DNA of 64,000 nucleotides from Deltaproteobacteria bacterium (GCA_029262515.1 JAJCZH010000024.1:62001-126000); one strand, 5' to 3'; counted from the stretch's first letter, positions 53,239-63,144 are shown. Notes: generated from the sequence alone by a model not told the origin. Numbers and translations are program-made.

Positions 53239-53817
53239 TTACTCTCCGTCCTCAAGGTCTAAGACCGTATATTTACCAGTCGCTCTATACTCATCTCTAT
53301 AATACTCTAAAATACCTTTTATCTTCGGGCCGTAGCTCTCTTCGTACTTCCTCACCATCGACTCCACAGGGGCAGTACTATTAAGCTCTTTCTTCCATCC
53401 GGGCACATTTGCATAGAGATCAGAACCCTTCTTTACAGGTTCCAATCCCACCCTCGCCTTCCAGCCCCCCGGTTTGACTCGGCTTACAAGGTAATAGGTC
53501 TTGTTTGGGGCTAAATCTGCTTCGACAAAAGATTTATTCTCAGCCACAGCCATAAAGATATGTTTACCCGGGTCAGCCATATACTGAAGATATGACTTAG
53601 CCAGGCTTACACCGACCAGTTTCTCACCATCCCATACTTGAAAATCCACAGCATACCCAAAGCCGCTAGGCCTGAAGACGTATACAAGCGCTTTTCCACT
53701 GTCGGGCTTGACGAGCGGCTCACTAGGCTTCATATAACCACTCGAACCGGCACAAGCTGTCATAGCCACAACCATAACAAAGAGAAGAAAGGCACTTCTA
53801 ATATATTTTAAGACCAT
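53239..53817 (-). CDS. DUF2846 lipoprotein
   Basis: A 192-residue lipoprotein: a hydrophobic start and lipobox MTAC (Cys22), then KALVYVFRPSGF and a C-terminal helical stretch. The DUF2846 domain, seen in outer-membrane-associated lipoproteins, is plausible from ALVYVFRP and ENKSFVEADLAPNKTYYL. Function unknown. Confidence 0.75.
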   Translation of the reverse strand: MVLKYIRSAFLLFVMVVAMTACAGSSGYMKPSEPLVKPDSGKALVYVFRPSGFGYAVDFQVWDGEKLVGVSLAKSYLQYMADPGKHIFMAVAENKSFVEADLAPNKTYYLVSRVKPGGWKARVGLEPVKKGSDLYANVPGWKKELNSTAPVESMVRKYEESYGPKIKGILEYYRDEYRATGKYTVLDLEDGE

Positions 53818-53953
53818 AGCGAGCTCCCTTAGATTAAAAGAATAAATTACAGAACATACTTACAACTGTACTTAAGGCTGCGCATATAAATCAAATTGCC
53901 GTCTCTATTAACCCACTAGCGACGGTCACACTAATACTATGAGTACGAATACT

Positions 53954-54403
53954 TTACTCTTTACCACCACCGGCTTCCTGTTTAAAGATATTACCAATCA
54001 CTTCATCCACCATGTCTACAGGGGGTTTTCTGGTAAGTGAGGTATGGTAGGAATTACCAGTTGCCAAAGGAAAATTAGTTTTGGGGTCACGTATAGTAAT
54101 AGTAAGTTCTATCATATACATGGTCATATCCCACTGCCAACTGTCTGCATATGTGACAACGACATCAACATTTTCAGATGGTGTCTCAAGCCCGGTAGTC
54201 ACAATATATCCCATCTTCATGAGCTTATCTGCAATCAGTTGATTAACCCCCCTGCCGTCTTTTGCGTGCTTAGTCACATGTATCGACTTAAGGCTGGCCA
54301 AATTAGCATCCGGCTCAATCGTTGCAGTTGAACGGTTAACACAACCTTAAGTAAATGCGATGAGAAGAAGTAACAAGAACCAGACACGCGATTTTTTAAA
54401 CAT
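53954..54403 (-). pseudogene. Lipoprotein gene with a nonsense codon in its signal peptide
   Basis: From ATG 54403 (GGGGGTGGT before it) the frame reads MFKKSRVWFLLLLLIAFT, then TAA, then GCVNRSTATIEPDANLASLK and continues open to 53954. The interruption falls two codons before the lipobox Cys. The mature part (about 130 residues, TITIRDPKTNFPLATGNSYHTSL) looks intact. A single base change or sequencing error explains it; the downstream TTG start at 54301 would make a cytosolic fragment. Confidence 0.8.
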
Positions 54404-54524
54404 ACCACCCCCATCCTCTCAAAAGAGTATATCGGCCAAGGCCATGCTATTAAGATCTAAAGTAATAAATTTGTATGGACGCTACTATAATATATTTATA
54501 TACAAAAATCAATAACTGCTTACG

Positions 54525-55613
54525 TTATGAAGTCGTTGAGCGCGCCTGGCCAAAGAGCTTTCTGAACCCCTTAAAGTAGAGAATAGAGCCAATCTGGCGT
54601 ACTATGCTGTTGAGGTGATTCTTATCTCCGAGGCAGCTTCTACAGTGCGGGTGGACTACCTTTAATGAGTTGAAGCCCCGAACAGCCTTCTGAACGGCTT
54701 CATTTGCAAGCCCATCGGCTAAAGATGTGTCCCGTATATTCGCATAAGCTGTCTTACCCTCATAATCGATACAGCAGTAGACGAGCCTGCCGTCCCAGAG
54801 TATGCCGAAGTTCTCCTGAATCCCGGGACAGAAGCCGATCTTCGCCTTTACCTTGCTCTTTATCGAGTGCTCGGCCCAGTCGCCCATTATACGCGTATCG
54901 AACCTGACCTTGTCGGTAAGCGCTATAGAGTTGTTTTTAAAGCTCCTGGCGCGCTTTATCCTGCGCAGTACCAGAAGAAGATCCGGCTCGTGAGCGCTTC
55001 CCGTCAAGAGGTCCTCAGCCCACATCTTCAGATATCTCTGCAGGTCCTTTGACGTATCAGCCACACTTATGTCCGGCATAACGGGAAAGATCAGCCTTCT
55101 AAGAGGAGAGGAGAGAAAGCTTATGGTCAGGTCGGTTCCGCCGTTCTCTATGACACTCCTTGCAGTAGCCATCACCCTCTTCCTGTACTCGTCAAAGGTG
55201 AATCCTCTGGTTCCCCTGAACTTGAAACTCACCTCGTCAGGAGTCTGAAGAGAGAGTATCAACCGTGACATTCCTGCACCAATGAGGCCGTCGAGCATCT
55301 CTTCGGTAAGGAGCCACCCGTTGGTAGTTATACAGGTCTTGAGACCGAGTTCCGAGGCATACGCTACAGCTTCGGTTATCCGGGGGTAGAGGAGCGGCTC
55401 GCCCATAACATGAAAGAGCACGAGCTTTGCAAGCCCCTTTTCGGCAATCTCATCGAGTATACGCTGGAGCATGGAGAAGTCCATATAGCCGCGAGAGCGC
55501 TCCATCCTGTAATCAGGACAAAACTCGCAAGAGAAATTGCAGTGGCTCGTTACCTCTATATGAATCCTGTCGACGGGGAGTTTTATAACGCCTATCTTAT
55601 TCCGCATTGACAT
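54525..55613 (-). CDS. Radical SAM/SPASM protein (second)
   Basis: A 362-residue protein with CNFSCEFC near residue 26, MGEPLLYPRI near 72, and the C-terminal SPASM-like cysteines CPGIQENFG, YCCIDYEG and CRSCLGD. It may be a tailoring enzyme. It starts inside the TVP38 gene end (17-base overlap); ATG 55613 is the likely start. Confidence 0.85.
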   Translation of the reverse strand: MSMRNKIGVIKLPVDRIHIEVTSHCNFSCEFCPDYRMERSRGYMDFSMLQRILDEIAEKGLAKLVLFHVMGEPLLYPRITEAVAYASELGLKTCITTNGWLLTEEMLDGLIGAGMSRLILSLQTPDEVSFKFRGTRGFTFDEYRKRVMATARSVIENGGTDLTISFLSSPLRRLIFPVMPDISVADTSKDLQRYLKMWAEDLLTGSAHEPDLLLVLRRIKRARSFKNNSIALTDKVRFDTRIMGDWAEHSIKSKVKAKIGFCPGIQENFGILWDGRLVYCCIDYEGKTAYANIRDTSLADGLANEAVQKAVRGFNSLKVVHPHCRSCLGDKNHLNSIVRQIGSILYFKGFRKLFGQARSTTS

Positions 55614-56265
55614 TGGTCGACCTGTATCTCTTGATTGCATAGGGGATTCCGACAAGAAGGCCTATTACCGACAGTGATATAATAAACTCGGGGCTCATGG
55701 GCCTTGTAACCGTGCTGCCGAAGTAGGTGTAGATAAAGCTGATGGGAAGGAGCATGATGAGACTTGCAAGGTAAAAGTCCCTGAAACGCATCTTCGACAG
55801 GCCAGCCGAATAGCTGACCAGGTCCCATGGAAGGTTAAAGAGCCTCATCATTATTATCGTCGTAAAGCCGCGCCTGGCCATTCTGTCATCGAGTCTTACA
55901 AGCCTCTCCTTTCCACGGATTATCCTCTCCATGGGTCTTCTACCCCATATCCGTGCCAGATAAAAGGCGACAACCGTAGAACCCGCTCCACCGAGCGCCA
56001 CGTAGAGCGTACCGTAGAGCGGGCCGAAGACGGTACCAGCTATGATCGTAAGGCCGAAGGAGGGGACAAAGAAGAGGACGGGTTTACCCATACATATCAT
56101 GATGAAGATAATAGGGGCAAGCGGGCCGAACCCCTTTATAAACTCCTGAACCTCTTTAACGCTAAGCCCCGGCAGGTAGGCAAAGAACAAGGCGCATACT
56201 GCTATAAAGAAAAACGCTGACAAGAGGTGTCTCTTGCTCGGCCTTATCTTTTCACTCCATCTCAT
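55597..56265 (-). CDS. TVP38/TMEM64 (DedA-like) membrane protein
   Basis: A 222-residue, mostly hydrophobic protein. The conserved GKPVLFFVPSFGLTIIAGTVFGPLYG and the helix AGLSKMRFRDF with GRRPMERII mark the TVP38/TMEM64 family, implicated in lipid scrambling/transport. It overlaps LolA-like upstream. ATG 56265 or 56280 are both possible. Confidence 0.87.
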   Translation of the reverse strand: MRWSEKIRPSKRHLLSAFFFIAVCALFFAYLPGLSVKEVQEFIKGFGPLAPIIFIMICMGKPVLFFVPSFGLTIIAGTVFGPLYGTLYVALGGAGSTVVAFYLARIWGRRPMERIIRGKERLVRLDDRMARRGFTTIIMMRLFNLPWDLVSYSAGLSKMRFRDFYLASLIMLLPISFIYTYFGSTVTRPMSPEFIISLSVIGLLVGIPYAIKRYRSTNVNAE

Positions 56266-56989
56266 CGAAATCATCCGCAAGATCCGGTTCTATCACAACA
56301 ACGTAATCGGGTAGCTTTGCGTCAAAAGCCCCACCTTCCACCACTGGGTTTACCTTAATATTATCGAAGACTGTTTCTATTTCGCCCCTCTTCTTCCAGT
56401 CTACTACAAACTTTGACGGCACACCGCTATCCGTATCAAACCAGATAGTCATGCCGCCGAGGTATCTCGCCCACATCGAAGACTTGGGTTTTAAATCAAC
56501 GACGATACTGCCGGGCGATTTATAGACGGATAGGCGGAAATCCTTTGAAAAACCGTCAAATGAAGAAGCCATAACTGATGAAAAGAACCTCATCGTATGC
56601 CTTGCGGAAAAATCGGTCGAGAGGTCGAGCCTTCGGGCTCTTTTCAGGTCGACATGATAAATTATCATAGACTTTCCGTCGGCCGTGGCTATTATTCTCT
56701 CCGGGATCACCGTCTCCCAGCGCATGAAGTTCGGCCTCTTTAAGAGGACATGCCCCTCTGTATTGATCTCTTCAGAGAGCATAGACAGCCGCTTCGTCTG
56801 CATGGCGCGGGCCGAGAAGCTATCTAGGTCCTGTTGCAGCTCTTTAAGCCTTTCCAGAGCCGTCTTCGACTCTTGCTCGTTTAAAGGTTCTTCTAAACCC
56901 TCTGCCAGACCCGACGCCCGAACATTGCTACTGAAGAGAAGCAACGAAACTGCCAGAAGCGCAAGACAGACTGTTAGGCGCGAGACCAT
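56252..56989 (-). CDS. LolA-like outer membrane lipoprotein carrier
   Basis: A 245-residue protein with signal peptide (LTVCLALLAVSLLLFSSNVRASG) and a LolA pattern: FSARAMQTKRLSML, GHVLLKRPNFMRWE, DGKSMIIYHVDLKRA, MTIWFDTDSGVPSKFVV. LolA-like proteins in aryl-polyene clusters are thought to help carry lipids across the periplasm. ATG 56989 has GGAG. It sits between TVP38 and the acyltransferase. Confidence 0.85.
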   Translation of the reverse strand: MVSRLTVCLALLAVSLLLFSSNVRASGLAEGLEEPLNEQESKTALERLKELQQDLDSFSARAMQTKRLSMLSEEINTEGHVLLKRPNFMRWETVIPERIIATADGKSMIIYHVDLKRARRLDLSTDFSARHTMRFFSSVMASSFDGFSKDFRLSVYKSPGSIVVDLKPKSSMWARYLGGMTIWFDTDSGVPSKFVVDWKKRGEIETVFDNIKVNPVVEGGAFDAKLPDYVVVIEPDLADDFDEME

Positions 56990-57043
56990 AATACTCCTGA
57001 ACTTTCTGGAGAAAGAAAAAAACCCACCGGTTAAAAGTCGCAT

Positions 57044-57937
57044 CTATACCGGAATGAAATTATACCATTGATCCGGATACCTTCTGATATAATCTTCAAA
57101 GACCTCCATGGTCTTTCTGGCCGCGCTCTCCATCTCTTCCGCCGTCCTACCCTTAACGTAGATAGATTCCTCGACCTTGGCCATATAGCCGCTCTTTTCT
57201 TTTACGACGAAACCGGGCATGATAGGAGCACCACTCTGTGCCGCAAGAAGGAGCGGACCAGAAGGAAAGTTCATATACTTATCGAAAAATGGTACTTCGA
57301 CCCCGCCTTCGCCACCCCTGTCGACGAGCATGGCAACTATCTCATTTCTACCGAGCGCATTTAGTATCTCAATGGCAGCGAACGGACCATCATCAAGCAC
57401 TATGGTATTGACGTTATAGAGTTTTCTATACCGCTCCTTTATCTCGTCAATCTGAGCTATACCGTCGCGGAATGTTATGACATTTATCTTTATATCGTCC
57501 CTGCTTCCAAAAAACAAGCCGCCGAGTTCCCAGTTGCCGAGATGCGCTGTCATAAGTATTACGCCGTTACCCCTTGAAAGCGCCTCATAGAGCCTATCGG
57601 TGCCCTCCACACGCGTAATCTCCTTCATAATCCTGTCGCGATCTATGTTGCTGAAGGTGCTGTAATCGATCAGATATCTTGAATAATTAAGAAATGTTCT
57701 TCTAGTGAGTATCTGCAGGTGACGAGAAGAGGCATTGGGGAAAACGCGCTTGAGATTTACCTTTACGCTCTCCCTAGCTTTAGAGCAGAGATGGTAACTT
57801 ATATAGGCTGCAAGCTCTCCGACTCTGTAGGTCAGAAGGCGGGGGATAACCCTTGCCAGGCGAATACCGATGATAAAAACAACAGGTTTATTCAGCAGGT
57901 GCCTTTTCTGAAGTTTTTCCTTAACCTCACTGGACAT
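57044..57937 (-). CDS. LpxL/HtrB-family lysophospholipid acyltransferase
   Basis: A 297-residue acyltransferase with the catalytic H-x4-E in TAHLGNWELGG (near residue 131), LVDRGGEGGVEVPFFDK near 218 and an N-terminal hydrophobic segment. In aryl-polyene-type clusters such an enzyme attaches the product to a lipid. It is the first minus-strand gene of the run and is divergent from the MMPL gene. Confidence 0.9.
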   Translation of the reverse strand: MSSEVKEKLQKRHLLNKPVVFIIGIRLARVIPRLLTYRVGELAAYISYHLCSKARESVKVNLKRVFPNASSRHLQILTRRTFLNYSRYLIDYSTFSNIDRDRIMKEITRVEGTDRLYEALSRGNGVILMTAHLGNWELGGLFFGSRDDIKINVITFRDGIAQIDEIKERYRKLYNVNTIVLDDGPFAAIEILNALGRNEIVAMLVDRGGEGGVEVPFFDKYMNFPSGPLLLAAQSGAPIMPGFVVKEKSGYMAKVEESIYVKGRTAEEMESAARKTMEVFEDYIRRYPDQWYNFIPV

Positions 57938-58244
57938 TCGTATATTCTTATCATAATGAGGGTAAATCGGTCAACACCAAACAGGACTCCAAAGCATACC
58001 GGAGGCATTGACATGACGAGGTGGCTGAGATATAAACATAGAGTATTTTCACGTAGCGTCTTACAAAATACTCCGATGACTACCCATTATAAAGGCTCTA
58101 CCTGTCCGAAGTGCTTTTCTACTTCCTTACTCTGAATTTCGTAAACGCTACTGCCGTGGCAGAAGACCCAGGCCAGTTAACAATAGCAAAGAGTCGTCTC
58201 CTGCAGGACCTGAAAAAGGGTATAGATAGGTATTTAAAACAGTC
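57938..58244. promoter_or_regulatory. Divergent promoter region, acyltransferase / MMPL exporter
   Basis: 307 bases between oppositely transcribed genes. An uncertain plus-strand frame begins near 58111 (LFYFLTLNFVNATAVAEDPG, signal-like) and runs into the MMPL gene in another frame, but lacks a ribosome site. I could not assign promoter boxes. Confidence 0.4.
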
Positions 58245-60698
58245 ATGTCAACCTTCCTACGCATCCTTGCCGGCTTTATATTCCGCCACCATAAACCGAT
58301 TGCGCTCCTTTCCATTGCAATGGGCATCGCCTCAATCTTTCTCATCGCCCGTATAGAGCTTAAGACGGACATCCTCGACGTTCTTCCTGCAAACAACCCA
58401 ATGGTCGAGCCGTTTAAAGAGTTTATAGAGGACTTCGGCTCAACCGACAACCTTATTGTGGTCCTTGAAACGGCTCCGGGCGAAGTTTTGAATTACTTAG
58501 AGTTGGCGGGAGAGCTCTCGGAGCGAATCGCAAAGTCTGGCATGACCGAATACGTTGATTACACGGTTATGGAGAACGATATTGGGCTTTTGGTAAGGAA
58601 CTACCCGCTCTTCCTCGACCAGTTAGGGCTCGAGCGCCTCTCCGAGCGTCTCAAGCAGAGGAGTATCGAGGCCCGAATAAAGGCGAACAAAAGAAAGCTC
58701 CTTTCACCCTTCTCATCCCCCCTTGAGGTAGAGCAGATTGCCCGAGACCCGCTCGGGATTGCCTCGATAGTCAGAGCAAGCTTCTTAAAGGATACGCCCT
58801 TTGGAATGAGTGGTTACTATACAAGTAAAGACACTTCCCTGCTCCTTATATTCGTAAAACCGTCTCATACTGCGCGGGACATGCAGGCTCTCAATGAGTA
58901 CCGGGAAGAGCTTCTCAATATCGTAAGTGAAATAGGTGAAAAGTACGGAGATGAGGTCAATATCGGTTTTACGGGGCCGTACGCATTCGCCATGGAGGCC
59001 AACGCCTCGCTCGGAAGGGAACTCCGCTCAACATTCGCCATTACCGCAATAATACTCTTCATCCTCTTCCAGTTCGTCTACAGAAAGAAGTTTCTGGTGC
59101 TTCTGCTTACCTGTCTCACCCTCTTTACGGCCCTCTCATGTACGCTCGCAGCGGCTTACCTGCTCTTCGGCGGGCTCAACATAGTCTCCAGCATAGTAGC
59201 GACCATGCTCATCGGACTCGGCATGGACTATATCATCCACAGCTTTAACCACATAGAGGATGAGTTCGTGAAGTGCGGCGATATCAGGCGCTCGCTCGAG
59301 ACGACATTCGAAACGGTTCTGCCCGGCATCATCACGGGAGCCGCCACCACCACGCTCGCCTTTCTGAGCATAGTATTAACGAACTTTATAGGCCTCCACG
59401 AAATGGGCATAGCCGCCGGCATAGGCGTAGTGTCAAACCTGTTGGCAACCGTCTTCTTCCTTAGCGCTGCGACCGTCTGGCTCGGGCCCGCTCTATTTTC
59501 AAAGAGACCCCGCTCCGCGCTTCCCAGCCGACTTGTAAAGACGGTTATCCAGCAAAGGGCGGTCGTGCTGGTAGTAACCGTCTCGGCCATAGCGGTCTCC
59601 GTCATACTGATTACAGGTATACGGTTCGACTCGGACCCGGCCTCTCTCGGGCAGAGGGATAGTGAGGCCAAAAGACTCGCCACTCTGGTCTCGGATACCC
59701 TCTCGAAGACCCAGAACCCGCTTATAGTATCTCTTGAGGCTGACTCCGAGACCCTCTTCTCAGGCTACGACGCCCTTGAAAACACCCTTGAGGAACTCAA
59801 TAACAGCGGCGTTATAGAAGGCTTCTCTTCCCTCTCATCCTTTTTGCCACCACCTTCACGCCAGGCGTTTGCCATTGAAAAGCTTTCGCAGATCAGAAAA
59901 AGCTCCGAGGGCATTGAAGAGAACTTTCTCAGTTCACTCAAAAAGAACGGTTTCAAAACAGACATCAACTACAAGACGTATATCAAAGGCGTAATTAACG
60001 CTCTCAGTATCTCAGAGCCTATCGGGCTGGCCGCCCTTGAGAGCGGGGGCGCAGAGCAAATGCGCCTCTTTTACAATAAAGACAAGGTAAAGGTAGCCGC
60101 ATACCTTTACCCTCCGAGCGGAAACGGCTGGACGCCCGACTCTATAGACCGGGTTTCAGAGTCCATCAACACCCTCGGGCACGGAACGGTGCTTACAGGT
60201 GCGCCAATCATGCTCTCTTCGCTCGCAAAGAACATTATAAGAGAAGTTACCGTTTCATCCTCTGTAGCATTCTTCCTCATTACGCTGATCATCTACCTAA
60301 AGTTCAGGTCTTTCAAGTGGTTGATCATCACGCTGCTTCCCATCTCGACCGGTTTCATCTTAACGCTCGGCCTTATGAGGCTCTTCGGTATCAACTTCAA
60401 CTTCATCAACATTGCAGCAGCACCGCTGATCTTCGGTATCGGGGTCGACTACGGTATCTATACCGTTCAAGGATACAGGGATAGAGGTGGTGACGGCCTC
60501 GCGCTAAGCGCCAAATCGGTCATAATGTGTGCTCTCACCTCCATTGTCGGCTTCGGCTCTCTTGTCTCTATGAGCTTCGAGGGGCTCTCCTCGCTTGGCG
60601 CCATAATCACAATCGGCATACTCTCTTCTCTCATAATCACACTCACCCTCCTCCCATCGGTCATATCTATAGTAGAGCGAAAAGGAGAACGAACGTGA
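58245..60698 (+). CDS. MMPL/RND-family lipid exporter
   Basis: An 817-residue RND/MMPL transporter with about 12 membrane segments in two halves: the first around residues 15-34 and 255-420, the second around 435-460 and 665-810. Periplasmic loops lie at about 40-250 and 460-650. GLGMDYIIHSFNHIEDE and GIGVDYGIYTVQGYRD are the paired Asp-containing helices of the proton pathway. Such exporters move polyene or glycolipid products. It shares GTGA with the CrtI-like gene. Confidence 0.92.
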   Translation: MSTFLRILAGFIFRHHKPIALLSIAMGIASIFLIARIELKTDILDVLPANNPMVEPFKEFIEDFGSTDNLIVVLETAPGEVLNYLELAGELSERIAKSGMTEYVDYTVMENDIGLLVRNYPLFLDQLGLERLSERLKQRSIEARIKANKRKLLSPFSSPLEVEQIARDPLGIASIVRASFLKDTPFGMSGYYTSKDTSLLLIFVKPSHTARDMQALNEYREELLNIVSEIGEKYGDEVNIGFTGPYAFAMEANASLGRELRSTFAITAIILFILFQFVYRKKFLVLLLTCLTLFTALSCTLAAAYLLFGGLNIVSSIVATMLIGLGMDYIIHSFNHIEDEFVKCGDIRRSLETTFETVLPGIITGAATTTLAFLSIVLTNFIGLHEMGIAAGIGVVSNLLATVFFLSAATVWLGPALFSKRPRSALPSRLVKTVIQQRAVVLVVTVSAIAVSVILITGIRFDSDPASLGQRDSEAKRLATLVSDTLSKTQNPLIVSLEADSETLFSGYDALENTLEELNNSGVIEGFSSLSSFLPPPSRQAFAIEKLSQIRKSSEGIEENFLSSLKKNGFKTDINYKTYIKGVINALSISEPIGLAALESGGAEQMRLFYNKDKVKVAAYLYPPSGNGWTPDSIDRVSESINTLGHGTVLTGAPIMLSSLAKNIIREVTVSSSVAFFLITLIIYLKFRSFKWLIITLLPISTGFILTLGLMRLFGINFNFINIAAAPLIFGIGVDYGIYTVQGYRDRGGDGLALSAKSVIMCALTSIVGFGSLVSMSFEGLSSLGAIITIGILSSLIITLTLLPSVISIVERKGERT

Positions 60699-62158
60699 AA
60701 GAGTACGACTCTATAGTTATTGGAAGCGGAATCGGAGGACTTGTGGCCGCAGGCAGGCTCGTCAATGCCGGCTATAAAGTTCTGGTGCTTGAAAAGAACC
60801 ACGTTGCCGGAGGGTATCTGCAGTCGTTCAAGAGAAGGGGCTTTACCTTCGACTCGTGCGTCGATTGCTTCAGCGGGCTTGACAAAGACGGACCGATCCG
60901 TTCGGTCCTAGACGGGCTAGGCATTACCGAAGAGATCGAGACCATTCGCCTCGACCCTATACGCCTTAGCCTGTACCCCGACTTCCGGGTAACGGTCCAT
61001 GCCGATCTCGACAACTATATCGAAGAACTCTCCTCTCTCTTTCCCGGCGAAGTATCCGGGCTTCGAGCTTTCTTTTCAGTCGTAAGAGCGATCTACAGCG
61101 ACATCAAGGACTGGAGCGACAACCTTATCGGTACCTCCACGCAGAACAAGATGCCCTTGAATATAGTGAAGTACGGCAAAACCACTTATGCAACGCTTCT
61201 CGACTCACATATCAGCGACCCGCTTCTCAAATCCGTCCTCTCGGACAGATGCCCCTTTTACGGACTCCCTCCGTCTAAAGTCGGGGCCGTCTCCATGACC
61301 GCACTCATCATGAGCTACTTTAGCTCCGGGGCTTACAGGGTAAAGGGTGGTAACGGGCGACTTGCGGATATTTTAGTTGATGGCATCAGAAATAAGGGCT
61401 CAGAGGTGCGCTTCAATACCGAGGTTATTGAGATTATAACCGAAAAGAACAGGGCCGTAGCAATAAAGATCGATGAGGCTACTGAGTTTAGAGCTGACCA
61501 TATAATATCTAACATTGACTACAGGACAACAGCATCGATGTTATTAAAATCGAGTGGCGGCAAAGAAAGATCCGCAAAGAGAGAGGTATTGTTTGAGCCC
61601 TCTTCGTCATTTTTCATCCTCTATATTGGCGGCAAGGTGGACTTAAGCAGTTTTACCGGCGCTTCGAGCATAGGCGTTTTTCCATCGAACGATATGGAGT
61701 ATAACTTTAAAAGAGAATCATACTTCTCTCCCGATGCGTCTATAGGAATCACCATACCGACCATGCTCGATTCGTCTATGGCTCCAACGGGTATGCACTC
61801 GATAGCGGCCCACGAGATGGTCGATTACTCTTTTGCCTCTTCATGGAAAGAGGTTAAGCCTGAACTTATGAAAAGGACGCTCAGAAAACTTGAAAAGATC
61901 ATACCCGGCATAAGTTCAGGTGCGGTCCACATAGAAGCAGCCACGCCGGAGACACTTAAACGTTACACCGGCAACACCAACGGAGCCGCATACGGCTGGA
62001 CGCAAGTACCAGAACTAAGGCAGGTAACAACCAGTACAACTAATCTATACTTCGCCGGCCACTGGGAAGGTACGGGCGGCGGTGTAGTTGCGGCCGCTTA
62101 CTCGGGATTAAAGGCTGCGAAAGAGATAGAGGCGAGTACTCGAGGGGGTACTTATTAA
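60695..62158 (+). CDS. CrtI/phytoene-desaturase-like FAD oxidoreductase
   Basis: A 487-residue protein beginning at GTG 60695 (AGGAG before), overlapping the MMPL stop. VIGSGIGGLVAAGRLVNAGY is the FAD-binding start, and EKNHVAGGYLQSFKRRGFTFD the next. The C-terminal GHWEGTGGGVVAAAYSGLKAA is typical of this family. It may desaturate or isomerise the polyene/lipid. The Rossmann start is at residue 6, so the start is sound. Confidence 0.9.
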   Translation: MKEYDSIVIGSGIGGLVAAGRLVNAGYKVLVLEKNHVAGGYLQSFKRRGFTFDSCVDCFSGLDKDGPIRSVLDGLGITEEIETIRLDPIRLSLYPDFRVTVHADLDNYIEELSSLFPGEVSGLRAFFSVVRAIYSDIKDWSDNLIGTSTQNKMPLNIVKYGKTTYATLLDSHISDPLLKSVLSDRCPFYGLPPSKVGAVSMTALIMSYFSSGAYRVKGGNGRLADILVDGIRNKGSEVRFNTEVIEIITEKNRAVAIKIDEATEFRADHIISNIDYRTTASMLLKSSGGKERSAKREVLFEPSSSFFILYIGGKVDLSSFTGASSIGVFPSNDMEYNFKRESYFSPDASIGITIPTMLDSSMAPTGMHSIAAHEMVDYSFASSWKEVKPELMKRTLRKLEKIIPGISSGAVHIEAATPETLKRYTGNTNGAAYGWTQVPELRQVTTSTTNLYFAGHWEGTGGGVVAAAYSGLKAAKEIEASTRGGTY

Positions 62159-62186
62159 TAAACTACTTGAGAATTTGCCGTTGCGC

Positions 62187-63002
62187 ATGAAAAGTATGAT
62201 CCTAACGTTTGCAGTACTGCTTCTTCTGCCTGTAGTTGCTTATGCAGAGGAGACCGGCACGATCGGCAGCCTGAAAAAGACATTCATAAAAGAGTTCAAT
62301 AAAGACATCTCCACACTCAAAGGACACAGGCCTAATTATGTCACCATTGCCGATGACGGTGCAATAAAGTTTCAGGTAAGTATCAAGAAACGTATTACGT
62401 ATAAATATCCTATCCACTTCGCCTATACTCAGAGATCACTTTGGGATATATCCGAGGACTCATCACCGTTTAAAGAGACTAACTATAACCCCGAGTTCTT
62501 TTACGTCTTCGGCAATAACAGCTCTGAGACCGAGACAGGATGGACAATCCCTCGGTGGCGCCTAGGAGCCGAGCACGAATCTAACGGAAGAGCCGGGCCT
62601 ACTTCGAGGTCATGGAACACCATCTATATAGAGCCTACATTTAATTACAAATGGGGTATTGGCGCGCATGGCGACCTATATGAAGGCGGAGAACTGACCA
62701 TTGCCCCGAAAGTATGGACGCCGTTCATGGTCTCGGTGGACAACTCGGACATAACGGATTACTACGGTTACATGGAACTGCTCGTTAAGTATAGCACCGA
62801 AAGAGGGCAGTTGGCCGTTATCGGAAGAAAAGGCACAAAGGGATCGCACGGTCATATCCAGGTCGACATAAGCTACAACTGCCTTAAGGGGTCGGATGTC
62901 AATAGCTACATACAGCTCTGGCATGGAGATGGAGAGAGCATATTGGGTTACGACAAAGAGGAGAGTAGGGCCTTGATAGGGGTAATGTTCTCAAGGTGGT
63001 GA
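62187..63002 (+). CDS. Outer-membrane phospholipase A (PldA)
   Basis: A 271-residue protein with signal peptide (SMILTFAVLLLLPVVAYA). TNYNPEFFYVF and GAEHESNGRAGPTSRSWNTI carry the catalytic His, Ser and Asn; a beta-barrel-like alternation follows. It hydrolyses phospholipids in the outer leaflet. I use ATG 62187; the frame is open further to a TTG at 62175. It follows the CrtI-like gene by 28 bases. Confidence 0.88.
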   Translation: MKSMILTFAVLLLLPVVAYAEETGTIGSLKKTFIKEFNKDISTLKGHRPNYVTIADDGAIKFQVSIKKRITYKYPIHFAYTQRSLWDISEDSSPFKETNYNPEFFYVFGNNSSETETGWTIPRWRLGAEHESNGRAGPTSRSWNTIYIEPTFNYKWGIGAHGDLYEGGELTIAPKVWTPFMVSVDNSDITDYYGYMELLVKYSTERGQLAVIGRKGTKGSHGHIQVDISYNCLKGSDVNSYIQLWHGDGESILGYDKEESRALIGVMFSRW

Positions 63003-63144
63003 TCCGTCAACAGAGCCCATGAATTCAGCCCTTGTTCTCTACAGTGGACTTCAGCCGCTCTCACACCTGATATTGCTTTAGCCATCCGGCCCGGCAGCAC
63101 TGCTTTTTATAATTGTTGCAGCACTGCCGGTTTTTGTGTCGAGA

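Noticed and set aside
57719-58135. 138-residue plus-strand frame opposite the acyltransferase gene
   Set aside because: Mostly antisense to a well-supported acyltransferase gene; composition is not protein-like.
58111-58356. 81-residue frame upstream of the MMPL gene
   Set aside because: It has no ribosome site and overlaps the MMPL start in another frame by over 100 bases; kept only as a note under the intergenic region.
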